The notes: generated by a model from the letters alone, not told the origin. A stretch of 64,000 nt of DNA from DATFVJ01 sp963826515 (GCA_963826515.1 CAWGXI010000016.1:186001-250000); one strand, 5' to 3'. Positions 43,139 through 52,552 are shown, numbered from the stretch's first letter. Numbers and translations: made by a program.

Positions 43139-44089
43139 ATGAGCGGCGGCGAGGTGCGGGCTGGGGTGTCGCTGACCAATCTCGACCAACCGCTGTTCGA
43201 CGGGGCGGCGGCGGCCAAGCGCGATCTGGTCGACTACCTGGACGCGGTTCGCGACCGCATCATCCCGGAGTTGCGTGACCGGCCGCTTTCAGTGATCAGG
43301 GTGCTCCGCGGCCAGGCCCCTTTCATGCAAAAGAACGTGCCCAAATACACCCCGCCGTGGGTGCCGACGGTACCGCTGTGGGCGGAGAGCTCAAAACGCG
43401 AGGTCTCCTACGCGCTGTGCAACGACCGCAGGACCTTGCTGTGGTTCGCCAACCAGCGCGCTGTGGAGTACCACCCGACCCTGATACGCGCGGACCGCTG
43501 GGATCGCCCGACCCACCTCGTGCTCGACATCGACCCGCCGTCCGCCGGCGCCTTCCCGCTGGCCGTCCGCGCCGCCTTCATCGTCCGTGCGGCCCTGGCC
43601 GGAGCCGGCCTGGCCGGCGCGGTCAAGACCAGCGGGGCGAAGGGCGTGCACGTGTTCGTACCGATCGACGCGCAGGCGACGAGCGAGGACATCGCCGCGG
43701 CCACCCGCGCGATCGCCGCGCGGGCCGAACGCCTGGACCCGGTGCTCGCCACGACCGCGTATATCAGGGAAGACCGCGAAGGCAAGGTATTCCTCGACTC
43801 AACCCGGGCAGGCGGGGCGACGGTGGCGGCGGCGTACAGCCCGCGCGTCCGGCCGGGCGTTCCTGTGTCGTTTCCGGTGGGCTGGGATGAGCTTGATCGC
43901 GTTGTGCCAGCCGACTTCACGGTGCACACCGCGGCGCGCTTGATCGCCGACGGTGACCCGTGGGCCGACCAGATGCCCACGCCGCAGCCGCTCCGCGCCG
44001 AACTGGTTGACGAGGGCCGCGCGATCCCGGTTGCCCGGGTGCAGGCGATGCACGAGGGCAAGCGACGTGCCCGCGCTCGCCGCGGGTAA
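43139..44089 (+). CDS. LigD-type NHEJ polymerase/primase domain protein
   Basis: The 316-residue protein is a stand-alone archaeo-eukaryotic primase-like polymerase of the LigD family. It has the catalytic DxD in HLVLDIDPPSAGAFP, the SGAKGVHVFVP loop, and a third acidic residue in KVFLDSTRAGGATVAAAYS. Such enzymes add ribonucleotides or deoxynucleotides at broken ends with Ku. No ku or ligase gene is in the window. The ATG at 43139 lies in a 24-bp in-frame duplication that also supplies an ATG at 43115, so the exact start is uncertain. Confidence 0.88.
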   Translation: MSGGEVRAGVSLTNLDQPLFDGAAAAKRDLVDYLDAVRDRIIPELRDRPLSVIRVLRGQAPFMQKNVPKYTPPWVPTVPLWAESSKREVSYALCNDRRTLLWFANQRAVEYHPTLIRADRWDRPTHLVLDIDPPSAGAFPLAVRAAFIVRAALAGAGLAGAVKTSGAKGVHVFVPIDAQATSEDIAAATRAIAARAERLDPVLATTAYIREDREGKVFLDSTRAGGATVAAAYSPRVRPGVPVSFPVGWDELDRVVPADFTVHTAARLIADGDPWADQMPTPQPLRAELVDEGRAIPVARVQAMHEGKRRARARRG

Positions 44090-44239
44090 CAGGCCGGCGG
44101 CGGCACGCCGGCGGTGCGGGTGCCCGCGGTGCCGATTGCCCGGATGGGGCGGCCGCATTGCACGCGGATCTCGATCTTGAGGAGAGGCAACTGCAGCTTT
44201 AACGCGACCGGGTGGCCAAGGCCACCAGCCTGGGCCGCC

Positions 44240-44904
44240 GATGAGCTGCAATACCGGATGGACGAGCTGCGCGCCTCGCGGCGGCGGATCGTGGCAGCAG
44301 CGGACGAGGAGCGCAGGCGCCTGGAACGTGATGTCCACGACGGCGCGCAGCAGCAGCTTGTCGCCCTTTCGGTGATGGTGCACCTCGCCAAGACCACGCT
44401 GGACGACGACAAGGAGGCGCAAGGTCGCTCGTCGCCCAGGCACACGCGGATGCGATGGACGCCCTGGACAACCTCCGTGACCTCGCCCGCGGGATCTATC
44501 CACCGCTGCTCGCGGAGCACGGCCTGGTGGCGGCGCTCGAAGCACGGGCGCGCAAGGCGCCGGTACCGGTCACCGTGCAGGCGGATGCGATCGGACGGTA
44601 TCCGCAGGAGGCGGAAGCCGCCGTGTACTTCTGCGCGCTTGAAGCCCTGCAGAACGTCGCGAAGTACGCGGGCGCCTCCCAGGTGATCATCCGCCTGTCC
44701 GGCCGGGACGAGGCGCTGAGATTCTCGGTCACAGACAACGGGACCGGTTTCGACCCGCAGTCGGCGGGCCATGGCACCGGGCTGCAGGGCATGGCCGACC
44801 GGATGGCCGCGCTCGGTGGAGATCTGCGGATCAGGTTAGACCCCGCGCGCGGCACCACGGTAACCGGGCGGCTGCCGGTGCGCAGGCTGGAGCGGGTGCC
44901 GTGA
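44240..44904 (+). pseudogene. NarL-type sensor histidine kinase, truncated and frameshifted
   Basis: One frame carries the HisKA_3 box (ADEERRRLERDVHDGAQQQL, with the phospho-His) and LVALSVMVHLAKTTLDDD. Near 44420-44427 homology moves to another frame as LVAQAHADAMDALDNLRDLA. It then includes the HATPase motifs ALEALQNVAKYAGA, FSVTDNGTGFD, HGTGLQGMADR and GTTVTGRLPV. The N-terminal sensor part is absent. One inserted or deleted base would join the two halves, so assembly error is possible. Confidence 0.7.
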
Positions 44905-45296
44905 CCCGATCTGCCGCGGCCCGGCTGGCCTGGGTTCTGCTCGGCCCGACGGTGGTAATGGTGGCAGCGTCTGCATGGTTCGGGCTGACGGGCGGCCTGG
45001 GCTGGACAACCGCGAGCTTCTTCCCGGTCACAATCGCATTCGCGGTGGTGGGAGCCGTGATCGCGGCGCGGACGGGGAACCGGATTGGCTGGCTGTTCCT
45101 GGCCGTGGCGGCGGTGTCCGCGCTCTCAGAAGTGGCGCGGAGTTACGCGAGCCGGAGCGGAGCCGCGGCGCTCCGCGGCGCGCCATGGGCGGCGTGGGTG
45201 TTCGCGATTGTCATCGCGTCAGAGGGCCCGATGTTCTTCCTTACACCGCTTTTCTCAGACGGCCGGCCCCCATCGGGCGGCGGCGGCCGGTCGTGA
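44901..45296 (+). pseudogene. truncated multi-helix membrane sensor N-terminus
   Basis: A GTG overlapping the kinase stop (GTGA) starts 131 codons with helices LAWVLLGPTVVMVAASAWFG, FPVTIAFAVVGAVIAARTG, WLFLAVAAVSALSEVA and AWVFAIVIASEGPMFFLTPL, then LFSDGRPPS. This matches the membrane region that usually precedes a NarL-type kinase domain (FPDGRLPS boundary). The frame ends there and no kinase domain follows, so the gene is broken. Confidence 0.55.
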
Positions 45297-45346
45297 CGGG
45301 GACGGGCGGGTGATGCTCATCGGCGCCCGGGTCTTAGCGAAGTCCT

Positions 45347-46207
45347 TCATGCCCCGACCGGAAGCCCGGTCGGGTTGACCGCGGGCAGCATGCCCGAAGC
45401 GCGGACCGCATCGACCGAGGTGCGCAGCATCGACACGACCTCGTCGACCGCGGGTTCGCCGAGCGCATCAAGGCCACCGGCCCATGCCGCGTCGTCGGTG
45501 CGCGTCTCGATGTCAGCGAGCAGCGCCTGGCCCGCCGCCGTCAGCGGGGGCGCCGCGCCGCCGCCCAGCAGCCCCCGCGCGCGCAACCGCCCGGCCGCGC
45601 CGGCCCAGTCCTGCTCGGTCCACCCCCGCGCAAGGCGGATCACCTCATCGGGGAAGCGGCCTGCCGCCGTCTGGAGCAGATGCGCCTCGAGCCCGCTGAC
45701 CCCGGCCACGACCAGCGCGGCGACATGGCCGTCGCCGCGGTGCTCACGCAACGTCGTCGCCACCTGCCACAAGGCCGCGACCGGATCATCGGGCAGGGGC
45801 AACGCCGCGTTGGCGGCAAACAGCGGACGCCCGGTGGCGTCGGCGGCGGCCGCCACAGGCGCCAGCAGGCCGGCCGCCGCCCGGCAAGCGCCCGGGTCGG
45901 CGCTGACCGCGCGGAGCGCCTCGGCCGACAACTCCGCCCGCCTGGTCAGGCACACCTGCGGCGACGCACGCGACCACGCGTCGGGCAGTGCCCTGGCGAC
46001 CATGCCCGGATGGAAGCCGGCGAACGACGCCACCACAGCCGCAGGTCCCACCGGGCCCAGCGGTGCCGCGCGGAACGCGAAATAGGTCATCCAGTATCCG
46101 CGCAACCCGAGGCCGATGCCGGCATCGCGAACCCCTGGACCGAAATACAGGACATCGTGCAGGGGCTCCAGGCTCAGCCACAGTCTCCGCGCGGCGTTAT
46201 AGGTCAT
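45347..46207 (-). CDS. SCO6745 family protein
   Basis: The 286-residue protein begins MTYNAARRLWLSLEPLHDVL. It has GLRGYWMTYFAFRAAPLGPV and FAGFHPGMVARALPDAWSRA, the conserved opening of the actinobacterial SCO6745 family. The C-terminal half is winged-helix-like (WTEQDWAGAAGRLRARGLLG, PPLTAAGQALLADIETRTD). The function is unknown. The ATG at 46207 is chosen because homology begins there; an upstream ATG at 46237 adds ten residues. Confidence 0.8.
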   Translation of the reverse strand: MTYNAARRLWLSLEPLHDVLYFGPGVRDAGIGLGLRGYWMTYFAFRAAPLGPVGPAAVVASFAGFHPGMVARALPDAWSRASPQVCLTRRAELSAEALRAVSADPGACRAAAGLLAPVAAAADATGRPLFAANAALPLPDDPVAALWQVATTLREHRGDGHVAALVVAGVSGLEAHLLQTAAGRFPDEVIRLARGWTEQDWAGAAGRLRARGLLGGGAAPPLTAAGQALLADIETRTDDAAWAGGLDALGEPAVDEVVSMLRTSVDAVRASGMLPAVNPTGLPVGA

Positions 46208-46362
46208 ATGGGCATTCTGCGGCATCCGGCGCCGCACCGCACGACCGCGTCATCGGACCCAGCGGGCGCAATCCGCCGCGGGCGCGGCCCTCGGCGGGCC
46301 GGGCGGTAACGAGGCTGCTGCGCTTTGGACATGGCCAAGGAAGCAACGTCAACCAGGCTGGC

Positions 46363-47814
46363 TCAAGGCAGCACAGCCGCGACGTGTGACGCGGCCAGGC
46401 CGAGGTCGGCGAGCGCCGCGCGGGCTGCCCCGTGCCCGCACATACCATGAACCGCGCCACCGGGCGGCGTGGACGCCGAGCACAGGTAGACGCCGCGCAG
46501 GGCGGTCCGGTACGGGTTCCACTGCGCCGCTGGCCGGAAGATCGTCTGCCGAAGAGTCGCCATGCCACCGTTGATGTCACCGCCCACGTAGTTCGGATTG
46601 CGCCGCTCCGCTTCGACCGCGGTCGTGGTGACCCGCGCGAGCACAAGGTCACGGAACCCCGGCGCGAAGCGCTCGATCTGCGCTTCGATGGGATCGGTCA
46701 TGTCCGCGGGTGAACCGGAAGGGACGTGGCAGTAGCCCCACAGCGTATGACACCCGGCCGGGGCGCGCGTCGGGTCAACGACGCCAGGTTGCACCACAAT
46801 GCAGTAAGGCTGGGCAGGATGCCTGCCGGCGGCCACATCGGATTCGCTGCGTGCGACCTCGGCCAGCGTGCCGCCGACATGCACGGTCGCGGTGCCCCTG
46901 CAGGCCTCCGCTGCCCACGGAACTGGCCCGGAAAGCGCCCAGTCGACCTTGCAGATGCCCGGCCCGTAACGGAAATGCCCGAGAGCGCTCCGGTACCTGG
47001 CGGGGAGCCTGTCACCAGCGAGCCGAATCAGCTCACGCGGCGACACATCGAGAAGGACCGCCCTGGCCGGCGGTAGATCATCCAGCGACTGGACCCAGCA
47101 CCCCGTGATGACCTGGCCACCGAGAGACGTCAGCTCATCGACAAGGGCGCGGACGATTCCTGCGCTGCCGCCTTCGACGACCGGCCAGCCCACCGCGTGC
47201 GCCATCATCGTAAGCAGCAGCCCATAGGCGCTGGTGAGCGGTGCCGTCAGCGGGAGAATGGCGTGGGCGGCCACCCCGGCGAAGAGGGCCTGGGCCTCGT
47301 CGGTACGGAATCGCCGGGCCAGCAGGCGGGCGGGCAACAGCCCTTCGAGGCCGTACCGCGCCAGCGCCACCGGGTGGGCCGGGAGCGATCGCAATGGCGC
47401 GAGGATTTCCGGCAGTATCACGCCGGCGTCGCGTACCAGGGGCGAGAACATGCGCCGGTACGCTTTCGCATCGGCGCCGAGACCGCTGGCAGTCTGGTCC
47501 ACCGATCCCATGACCGCCCCGGCACGTCCGCCATCGAGTGGATGGGCGAATGCGACCGTCGGGGTGCGGAACCGCACGCCCCGGGCAGCCAGGCCGGTGT
47601 CCAAAAAGAACGGTGAAGCGGTGGCAAGAGGATGCACGGCGGAGCACACATCGTGATGAAAACCGGGCAGAGTCAGCTCCTCGGTCCTGCAACCTCCGCC
47701 CGGGGTCGGGGCACCCTCGAAGACGTCGACGATCAGGCCCGCCCTGGCCATTGTCAACGCGGCCGCAAGCCCGTTCGGGCCCGATCCGACGACAACCGCG
47801 TCCGGGGTCCTCAC
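46363..47814 (-). CDS. FAD-dependent oxidoreductase of the phytoene desaturase/amine oxidase type
   Basis: The 483-residue flavoprotein opens with the dinucleotide fold VVVGSGPNGLAAALTMARAG and the GGGCRTEE loop. It closes with the FAD-binding YLCSASTPPGGAVHGMCGHG typical of CrtI-like/NAD(P)-FAD oxidoreductases. No carotenoid genes are adjacent, so the substrate is unknown. The GTG at 47814 is preferred because it directly precedes the nucleotide-binding strand. The open frame extends to 48051 through low-information sequence. Confidence 0.85.
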   Translation of the reverse strand: MRTPDAVVVGSGPNGLAAALTMARAGLIVDVFEGAPTPGGGCRTEELTLPGFHHDVCSAVHPLATASPFFLDTGLAARGVRFRTPTVAFAHPLDGGRAGAVMGSVDQTASGLGADAKAYRRMFSPLVRDAGVILPEILAPLRSLPAHPVALARYGLEGLLPARLLARRFRTDEAQALFAGVAAHAILPLTAPLTSAYGLLLTMMAHAVGWPVVEGGSAGIVRALVDELTSLGGQVITGCWVQSLDDLPPARAVLLDVSPRELIRLAGDRLPARYRSALGHFRYGPGICKVDWALSGPVPWAAEACRGTATVHVGGTLAEVARSESDVAAGRHPAQPYCIVVQPGVVDPTRAPAGCHTLWGYCHVPSGSPADMTDPIEAQIERFAPGFRDLVLARVTTTAVEAERRNPNYVGGDINGGMATLRQTIFRPAAQWNPYRTALRGVYLCSASTPPGGAVHGMCGHGAARAALADLGLAASHVAAVLP

Positions 47815-48112
47815 CGCAGCACCAGCCGGCGCTTGCCAGGCGGTCCAGCTGTCCCGGGAGGTGCGTAATCCCAGTTCACAGGTCGAGTATCCTCCCCTGG
47901 GCTGCGACGCTGACGGCCACAGGCGCCCCCGCGAGCCTGCGGCCTTGTGCCTGTTGATCCTCGGCTTGGCGGCGCCGCGCATCAGCTGCACGGACAGGGA
48001 CCGCGCCCTCGGCGCCGGACTGGGGCTCGCGGCTGCCAGCCGGCCTCTCACGGCTGGGCTCGCCGCGCTGGCCTGGTCGCTGGCCGCGTTGCGCGCTGCC
48101 TGCGCTGCGCCG
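47815..48112. other. spacer upstream of the FAD oxidoreductase
   Basis: The nearly 300 bp between the oxidoreductase start and the response-regulator stop contain no supported gene. It should hold the oxidoreductase promoter. Confidence 0.35.
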
Positions 48113-48706
48113 CTACGCGGGATCGGCAGGCCGCGGCCGTGAACGGATGCGCTCCGACACGGTCGGGGTGGCGGGGATCGCGGCGTTGCTCTTGCCCTGG
48201 GCCATCTCGGCCAGAATTTGCGACTCCCGCGGTATCAGCGACGACAGGCTCGACGTGGCACGCCGCGCGCGCACACTGACCAGTTCGTCGACGACAGGCG
48301 GATCGATGACCAAGCCGCCGCCCGCGACCGTCCGGATGGCGCGGGCCAGCTCATCGACGCTGCCCACCCGCTCCTTGAGCAGATACGCACGCCTCGCGGA
48401 ACCATGCTCAAGCAGGGCCACGGCGTACGCGGGCGCCGTGTACTGGCTCAGCACCACAACGCCGACCATGGGACGGTTCTCGCGGAGCCAGGCAGCCGCC
48501 CTGATCCCCTCGTCGGTCCCGGTCGGCGGCATCCAGATATCCGTGACGACCACTTCAGGGGCATGATCGCCAATTACAGCCAGCAGCTGCGGCAGGTCGG
48601 CGGCGACTCCGACAAGCCCGAAATCGTGGTTCGCGCTCACCAGCCAGGAGATCCCCTCCCGGAGCAGCACATTGTCCTCAGCAAGGACAACACGGGTCGT
48701 TCCCAT
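48113..48706 (-). pseudogene. NarL-type response regulator with truncated DNA-binding domain
   Basis: The receiver domain is complete: VVLAEDNVLLREG acidic pocket, phospho-acceptor Asp in VVVTDIWMPP, and VVVLSQYTAP with the switch Ser/Thr and Lys in YLLKERV. The LuxR-type domain starts normally (LIPRESQILAEMAQGKSNAA). It then degenerates (ATPTVSERIRSRPRPADPA) before the recognition helix. The product could be phosphorylated but should not bind DNA normally. No cognate intact kinase is present nearby. Confidence 0.7.
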
Positions 48707-48769
48707 CGCGTCGTGATCGTGGCGCGCCGCGCAGGCCGGCGCCCATCAGGCCAGCGTGGGACGGGCCAG

Positions 48770-48800
48770 TTCCTGACCCGTGAATCGGCGGATTCTTATC
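48770..48800. repeat. 5' module of the composite dispersed element
   Basis: TTCCTGACCCGTGAATCGGC followed by GGATTCT matches the first block of the elements at 7182 and 15543. The hairpin and 3' block are absent here. It lies upstream of the response regulator. Confidence 0.6.
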
Positions 48801-48854
48801 TCGATAACTCGGCCCGCGCCTGGCCCTCGCGGCTAGTCCGGACCTGGCCCGCGG

Positions 48855-49286
48855 CTAGCCACGCCCGGCCGGAGACTTCCTGACGGGGCAGCCGAGCGAA
48901 GGGCTGACCGACGATCCAGCGCTCTGGACCGTGGAGGTGCGGGAAGCCGCGGCGGAAAGACACTCGCTTGGACTGGAGGGAACAGTAACGGCCAGGACGA
49001 TGGCGAATGCGCTTACGACCGCGACAACCGCTACCGGGACGAGGGCGATCCATCGCACGTGCCAGCGAGGTAAGCCAGCGCCCCGGCCGCTCACCCGGCC
49101 AGCGCGCCATTTGCTGCCGGCCGTTGCGGTGAGCCTGCCCGGATTCAGCTGCTCGATCCCGGGCATCTCCTCGTGCTTGGTCAGCCGCGTGAAGGTGGCG
49201 AACAGCGACGCCAGAGCCGAATCGTGGGTCCGCAGTCTGTCTGCGATTCCGTCAAGCATCCGCTGCTGGCCGGCTGGCAAACTCAT
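48855..49286 (-). CDS. DUF3040-like single-pass membrane protein
   Basis: The 143-residue protein has the DUF3040-like opening MSLPAGQQRMLDGIADRLRT and LASLFATFTRLTKHEEMP, then a transmembrane helix (WIALVPVAVVAVVSAFAIVL). A Ser-rich outer segment ends in a low-complexity tail. The function is unknown. The ATG at 49286 has GGGAGAG upstream, better than the ATG seven codons earlier. Confidence 0.7.
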   Translation of the reverse strand: MSLPAGQQRMLDGIADRLRTHDSALASLFATFTRLTKHEEMPGIEQLNPGRLTATAGSKWRAGRVSGRGAGLPRWHVRWIALVPVAVVAVVSAFAIVLAVTVPSSPSECLSAAASRTSTVQSAGSSVSPSLGCPVRKSPAGRG

Positions 49287-49525
49287 CAAACTCTCCCGCT
49301 GGTCCAATGCTTGGTGGCCGGTGCCAGGCGGGCCTGCGCCGCCCCGTCGACCGGGCGCCGTGCCTGGGCACGAGCACGCACGCGTCCCGTGGCTTGCAGA
49401 GCAGGGTACCTGTGCTCGGTGACTACCGTTGCCACGCGGGTGAAACGGGATTCGTTCACATTGGCGTTGACCGGGAAGAACGCGTCACAGATGGTGCCAC
49501 AAAGAGGGAAGGACGGCGAGCAAAC

Positions 49526-50407
49526 ATGGCTAAACACGCCGGCTCCGGGCCATCGGTCGCGCTGCTCGGCACCGGGATCATGGGCGCAGGAATGGGCCGC
49601 AGCATGCTGCGCGCCGGGCTGCCGGTTACCGCATGGAACCGAACGCGGGCCAAAGCGGATGCGCTCAAGGCGGACGGCGCCTCCATCGCAGCGACCCCCG
49701 CCGAGGCTGTGCGGGATGCGCAGGTCATCGTGACCGTGCTCGCCGACGGCGACGCGGTCGCCGAAACGATGGCGGCCGCCGCCCCCGCGCTGCGCGCCGG
49801 CCAGGTATGGGCTCAGGCAAGCACGGTCGGCGTCGCCGCGCTTGAACCGGTCGCCCTGTTCGCCCGTGAGCACAACCTGATCTTCGTGGATTCGCCCGTC
49901 TTGGGCACGAGGAAGCCTGCCGAGCAGGGCGCGCTCACCGTCTTCGCCGCCGGGCCGGACGATGCGCGCCCGTTTGCGCAGCCGGTCTTCGACGCGATCG
50001 GCCAGAAGACGGTGTGGCTCGGCGAGGCCGGGACCGCGACACGGCTCAAGCTGGTCGTCAACAGCTGGGTACTGAGTCTCACCACGGCAGCCGCGGAGGC
50101 GCTGGCCCTTGCCCGCGGCCTGGAGATCGACCCTCATCTGTTCCTTGAATCGGTCTCCGGCGGGCCGCTGGACTCGCCGTACCTGCAGACAAAGGCCGCG
50201 GCGATTCTGGACCGCGACTTCTTCCCAAGTTTCAGCGTCGCGATGGCCGGCAAGGACGCCCGCCTCATCACCGAGGCGGCGCAGGCCGCAGGCGTGCGCA
50301 TGGATGTCGCGCCCGCAGTTGCCGCCCGATTCCGCCGCGCCGCCGAACTTGGCCACGCTGAAGAAGACACGGCAGCGACGTACTTCGCGAGTTTCGATCG
50401 CCGCTAG
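49526..50407 (+). CDS. NAD(P)-dependent beta-hydroxyacid dehydrogenase family protein
   Basis: The 293-residue oxidoreductase has the Rossmann motif LLGTGIMGAGMGRSMLRAG. It has the substrate-site segment VDSPVLGTRKPAEQGALTVF and the catalytic Lys region GTATRLKLVVNSWVL. This fits the 3-hydroxyisobutyrate/6-phosphogluconate dehydrogenase-like group, which also contains imine reductases. The substrate is uncertain. The ATG follows GGACGGCGAG. The TAG stop lies within the CTAG at the end of a MITE-like element, which may have trimmed or reshaped the C-terminus. Confidence 0.88.
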   Translation: MAKHAGSGPSVALLGTGIMGAGMGRSMLRAGLPVTAWNRTRAKADALKADGASIAATPAEAVRDAQVIVTVLADGDAVAETMAAAAPALRAGQVWAQASTVGVAALEPVALFAREHNLIFVDSPVLGTRKPAEQGALTVFAAGPDDARPFAQPVFDAIGQKTVWLGEAGTATRLKLVVNSWVLSLTTAAAEALALARGLEIDPHLFLESVSGGPLDSPYLQTKAAAILDRDFFPSFSVAMAGKDARLITEAAQAAGVRMDVAPAVAARFRRAAELGHAEEDTAATYFASFDRR

Positions 50408-50512
50408 GCGTGTTTCGTGGATCTTGGTGGATGCGGGCGGTGATCCAGGCGGCGCCCGCCAAGGCCCTGCTTGTTCTCGGGGAGCCGATAGTGGAGCTAT
50501 CGGCGACGACGA
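50404..50512 (+). mobile_element. MITE-like element, partial copy
   Basis: It begins CTAGGCGTGTTTCGTGGATC and continues as in 52380-52552, including the internal palindrome GATAGTGGAGCTATC followed by GGCGACGACGAC. The right half is missing; a transposase remnant follows instead. Confidence 0.7.
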
Positions 50513-50517
50513 CAACA

Positions 50518-50680
50518 TGAACTACTCGGCAAACTGGCCGCCATCGGCGAAACCGTCCTGATCTACCCTTCCATCGCAGGACGGCCCAAGGCCCGGCGCA
50601 TGACCACCGAGCTCACCGGCGACCAGCGCAAGCTAGACGGGATCTTCGAACTGGGCAGGTGGGCTCCCCGGAGTGATCTC
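50518..50680 (+). pseudogene. transposase C-terminal remnant
   Basis: The frame reads LLGKLAAIGETVLIYPSIAG, RPKARRMTTELTGDQRKLDG, then IFELGRWAP. This looks like the end of an insertion-sequence transposase, where an xELTxxQRxLxxIFxLxRxAP tail is common. No start or catalytic domain remains. I cannot assign the IS family firmly. The following 50680-51071 shows only a 16-bp duplication (50761-50792) and no gene. Confidence 0.45.
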
Positions 50681-51071
50681 ACCACCCCGGCTGCTGGTGA
50701 CCTTGAACCTGCCGTTCGCGATGCGATCTACGGTCACGTTACGGTGCAAAGAACCAGTCGCCATTCCCCCACATTGCCATTCCCCCACATTGCCATGGTC
50801 CCGCGCCTGCCCGAGCCGGCCGCCGGCAATCAGGCTGAGACGATCTCGGGTACGCGCAGTTGCCGTTAGCTTTCTTACCGCTTTCTCGGCCCCGGCCAGC
50901 GGGTACACAGGAGTGGGGCGCCTGCATCGCGTGGTTCCGCCGGTCGGGTCCCAAGAGTCTGGAGGCAGGTCAATGATATTCAGCCTGATCGCGACGTCTG
51001 CCCCGGGCTCACCGCCCGGGCATTTAGCGAACGCTCCGTGGGCGGCGACGTCCACCAAGGCGGGCTTCAAC

Positions 51072-51284
51072 ATGTCGGACGCGGTGGCGATTTTCGTCGT
51101 CGTGGTAGCGATCGCCCTGGTGATGGTGATCGTGCTCGGAATGCGCCCACGAAACTCGCCCGGACTCCGGTCGGCCAGGTCAGACAAGATCAGGGACGCC
51201 GCGGCCAGGGATGTCGAGGCCATCGAGGAGGACGACAAATATTTCCGCCCCGACGCTCCCGGACACCAGGAAGACGACCTCTGA
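51072..51284 (+). CDS. small single-pass membrane protein
   Basis: The 70-residue frame has an N-terminal helix (AVAIFVVVVAIALVMVIVLG). A charged cytosolic tail follows (RSDKIRDAAARDVEAIEEDD and KYFRPDAPGHQEDDL). The layout resembles small actinobacterial membrane proteins of unknown function. The ATG is chosen just before the helix; upstream frame is not conserved-looking. It precedes the pirin gene by 122 bp. Confidence 0.6.
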   Translation: MSDAVAIFVVVVAIALVMVIVLGMRPRNSPGLRSARSDKIRDAAARDVEAIEEDDKYFRPDAPGHQEDDL

Positions 51285-51406
51285 AGAATGAAAGGGTCCC
51301 CAGGCCGCATGGCCACGCAAGCCCAGGTCTAATAGGGGTACACGGGCTCGCGGACACCACCGGCCTCTCTGGTCGCGCCGCCGCCCCCGACCAGGAGCCG
51401 CGGGAG

Positions 51407-52375
51407 ATGGCTGTGGAAGATCTCAAATACAAGATGATCATGGCGCTTAATGCCGCGGACCTCGGCAGCCCGATCTGCGAGCAGGCGGCGGAGATCTGCG
51501 CCGAGATCGCCGAGCAGCACTGCACGCAACTGCACGTCACCACGACGGCACCGGTGATCGCGGTTGCCGCGGTCACGGCCGGCGAGCCTGGCCCGGTGAC
51601 CGAGACGACCGCGCCGCTGCAGCCGACGGTGGACGTACGCCGTCGCGACGAGCGGTTCAAGACCAGGCTGTCCTGGCTGGACTCGAAGCATTCGTTCTCC
51701 TTCTCCAGGCACTACGACCCGCTCAACACTCACCACGGCCTGCTGCTCGTCAATAACGACGACATCGTCAGGCCGGGAACGGGCTTCGAAACGCACCCGC
51801 ACCAGGACATGGAGATCGTCACCTGGGTGCTGCAGGGCTCCCTGGTGCACCAGGACTCCACCGGGAATGCCGGCCTCATCTACCCTGGCCTGGCTCAGCG
51901 AATGAGCGCGGGCACCGGGATCCTGCACTCGGAGAAGAACGACTCGTGGCGCCTGCAGGGCGGCTCGCGGCACACCGAGTCCGTGCACTTCGTGCAGATG
52001 TGGGTCGTGCCTGACTCCGGCGGTATCACGCCCGGCTACGAGCAAGTCGAAATCGACCACGAGTTGCTGCGCGGCGGCCTGGTGCCCGTCGCGTCGGGGA
52101 TGGCCAGGCACGACGGCGCCTCCGCCATCCGGATCAAGAACAAATACGCCGCTCTGCATGCCGCCCGCCTCGGCTCCGGCGACACGGTCGAGTTGCCCGA
52201 GGCGCCGTACCTGCACTTGTTCGTGCCCATGGGGAACGTCACGCTGGAGGGCACCGGCGAGCTGGCAGAAGGCGACGCCGTGCGGTTTACCGCGACCGGT
52301 GGCCAGCGGGTCAGCGCGGCAGAGCCGGCCGAGATTCTCGTCTGGGAGATGCACGCCACGGTCTCCGGCTGGTGA
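51407..52375 (+). CDS. pirin family protein with N-terminal extension
   Basis: The 322-residue protein has a bicupin pirin fold from about residue 80. The metal-binding histidines are in GFETHPHQDMEIVTWVLQGS and GTGILHSEKNDS, and a second cupin ends at WEMHATVSG. Bacterial pirins act as quercetinase-like dioxygenases or redox sensors. The first 75 residues (LKYKMIMALNAADLGSPICE and a helical Cys-containing stretch) are not part of the usual pirin and may be a separate small domain. The ATG has AGGAG nine bases upstream. Confidence 0.85.
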   Translation: MAVEDLKYKMIMALNAADLGSPICEQAAEICAEIAEQHCTQLHVTTTAPVIAVAAVTAGEPGPVTETTAPLQPTVDVRRRDERFKTRLSWLDSKHSFSFSRHYDPLNTHHGLLLVNNDDIVRPGTGFETHPHQDMEIVTWVLQGSLVHQDSTGNAGLIYPGLAQRMSAGTGILHSEKNDSWRLQGGSRHTESVHFVQMWVVPDSGGITPGYEQVEIDHELLRGGLVPVASGMARHDGASAIRIKNKYAALHAARLGSGDTVELPEAPYLHLFVPMGNVTLEGTGELAEGDAVRFTATGGQRVSAAEPAEILVWEMHATVSGW

Positions 52376-52379
52376 AAGG

Positions 52380-52552
52380 CTTAGGGCGTAGATCTTGGTG
52401 GATGCGGGCGGCGCTCCAGGCGGCGATCCGGCAAGGCGGAGGAGGAGTCGATAGTGGAACTATCGGCGACGACGACAGTGGCGTCCACGACCCCGGTCGT
52501 CCGTCTGGGGTCGTGGACGGCACCGTCGCGCCGCCAAAGATCTACGCCCTAG
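52380..52552 (+). mobile_element. MITE-like element, complete copy
   Basis: The 173-bp element is bounded by inverted ends: CTTAGGGCGTAGATCTTGGT on the left, AAAGATCTACGCCCTAG on the right. It contains an internal palindrome, CGATAGTGGAACTATCG. It has no coding capacity. A second inverted repeat, CACGACCCC...GGGGTCGTG, lies near the right end. It sits five bases after the pirin stop and may act as terminator. Confidence 0.75.
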
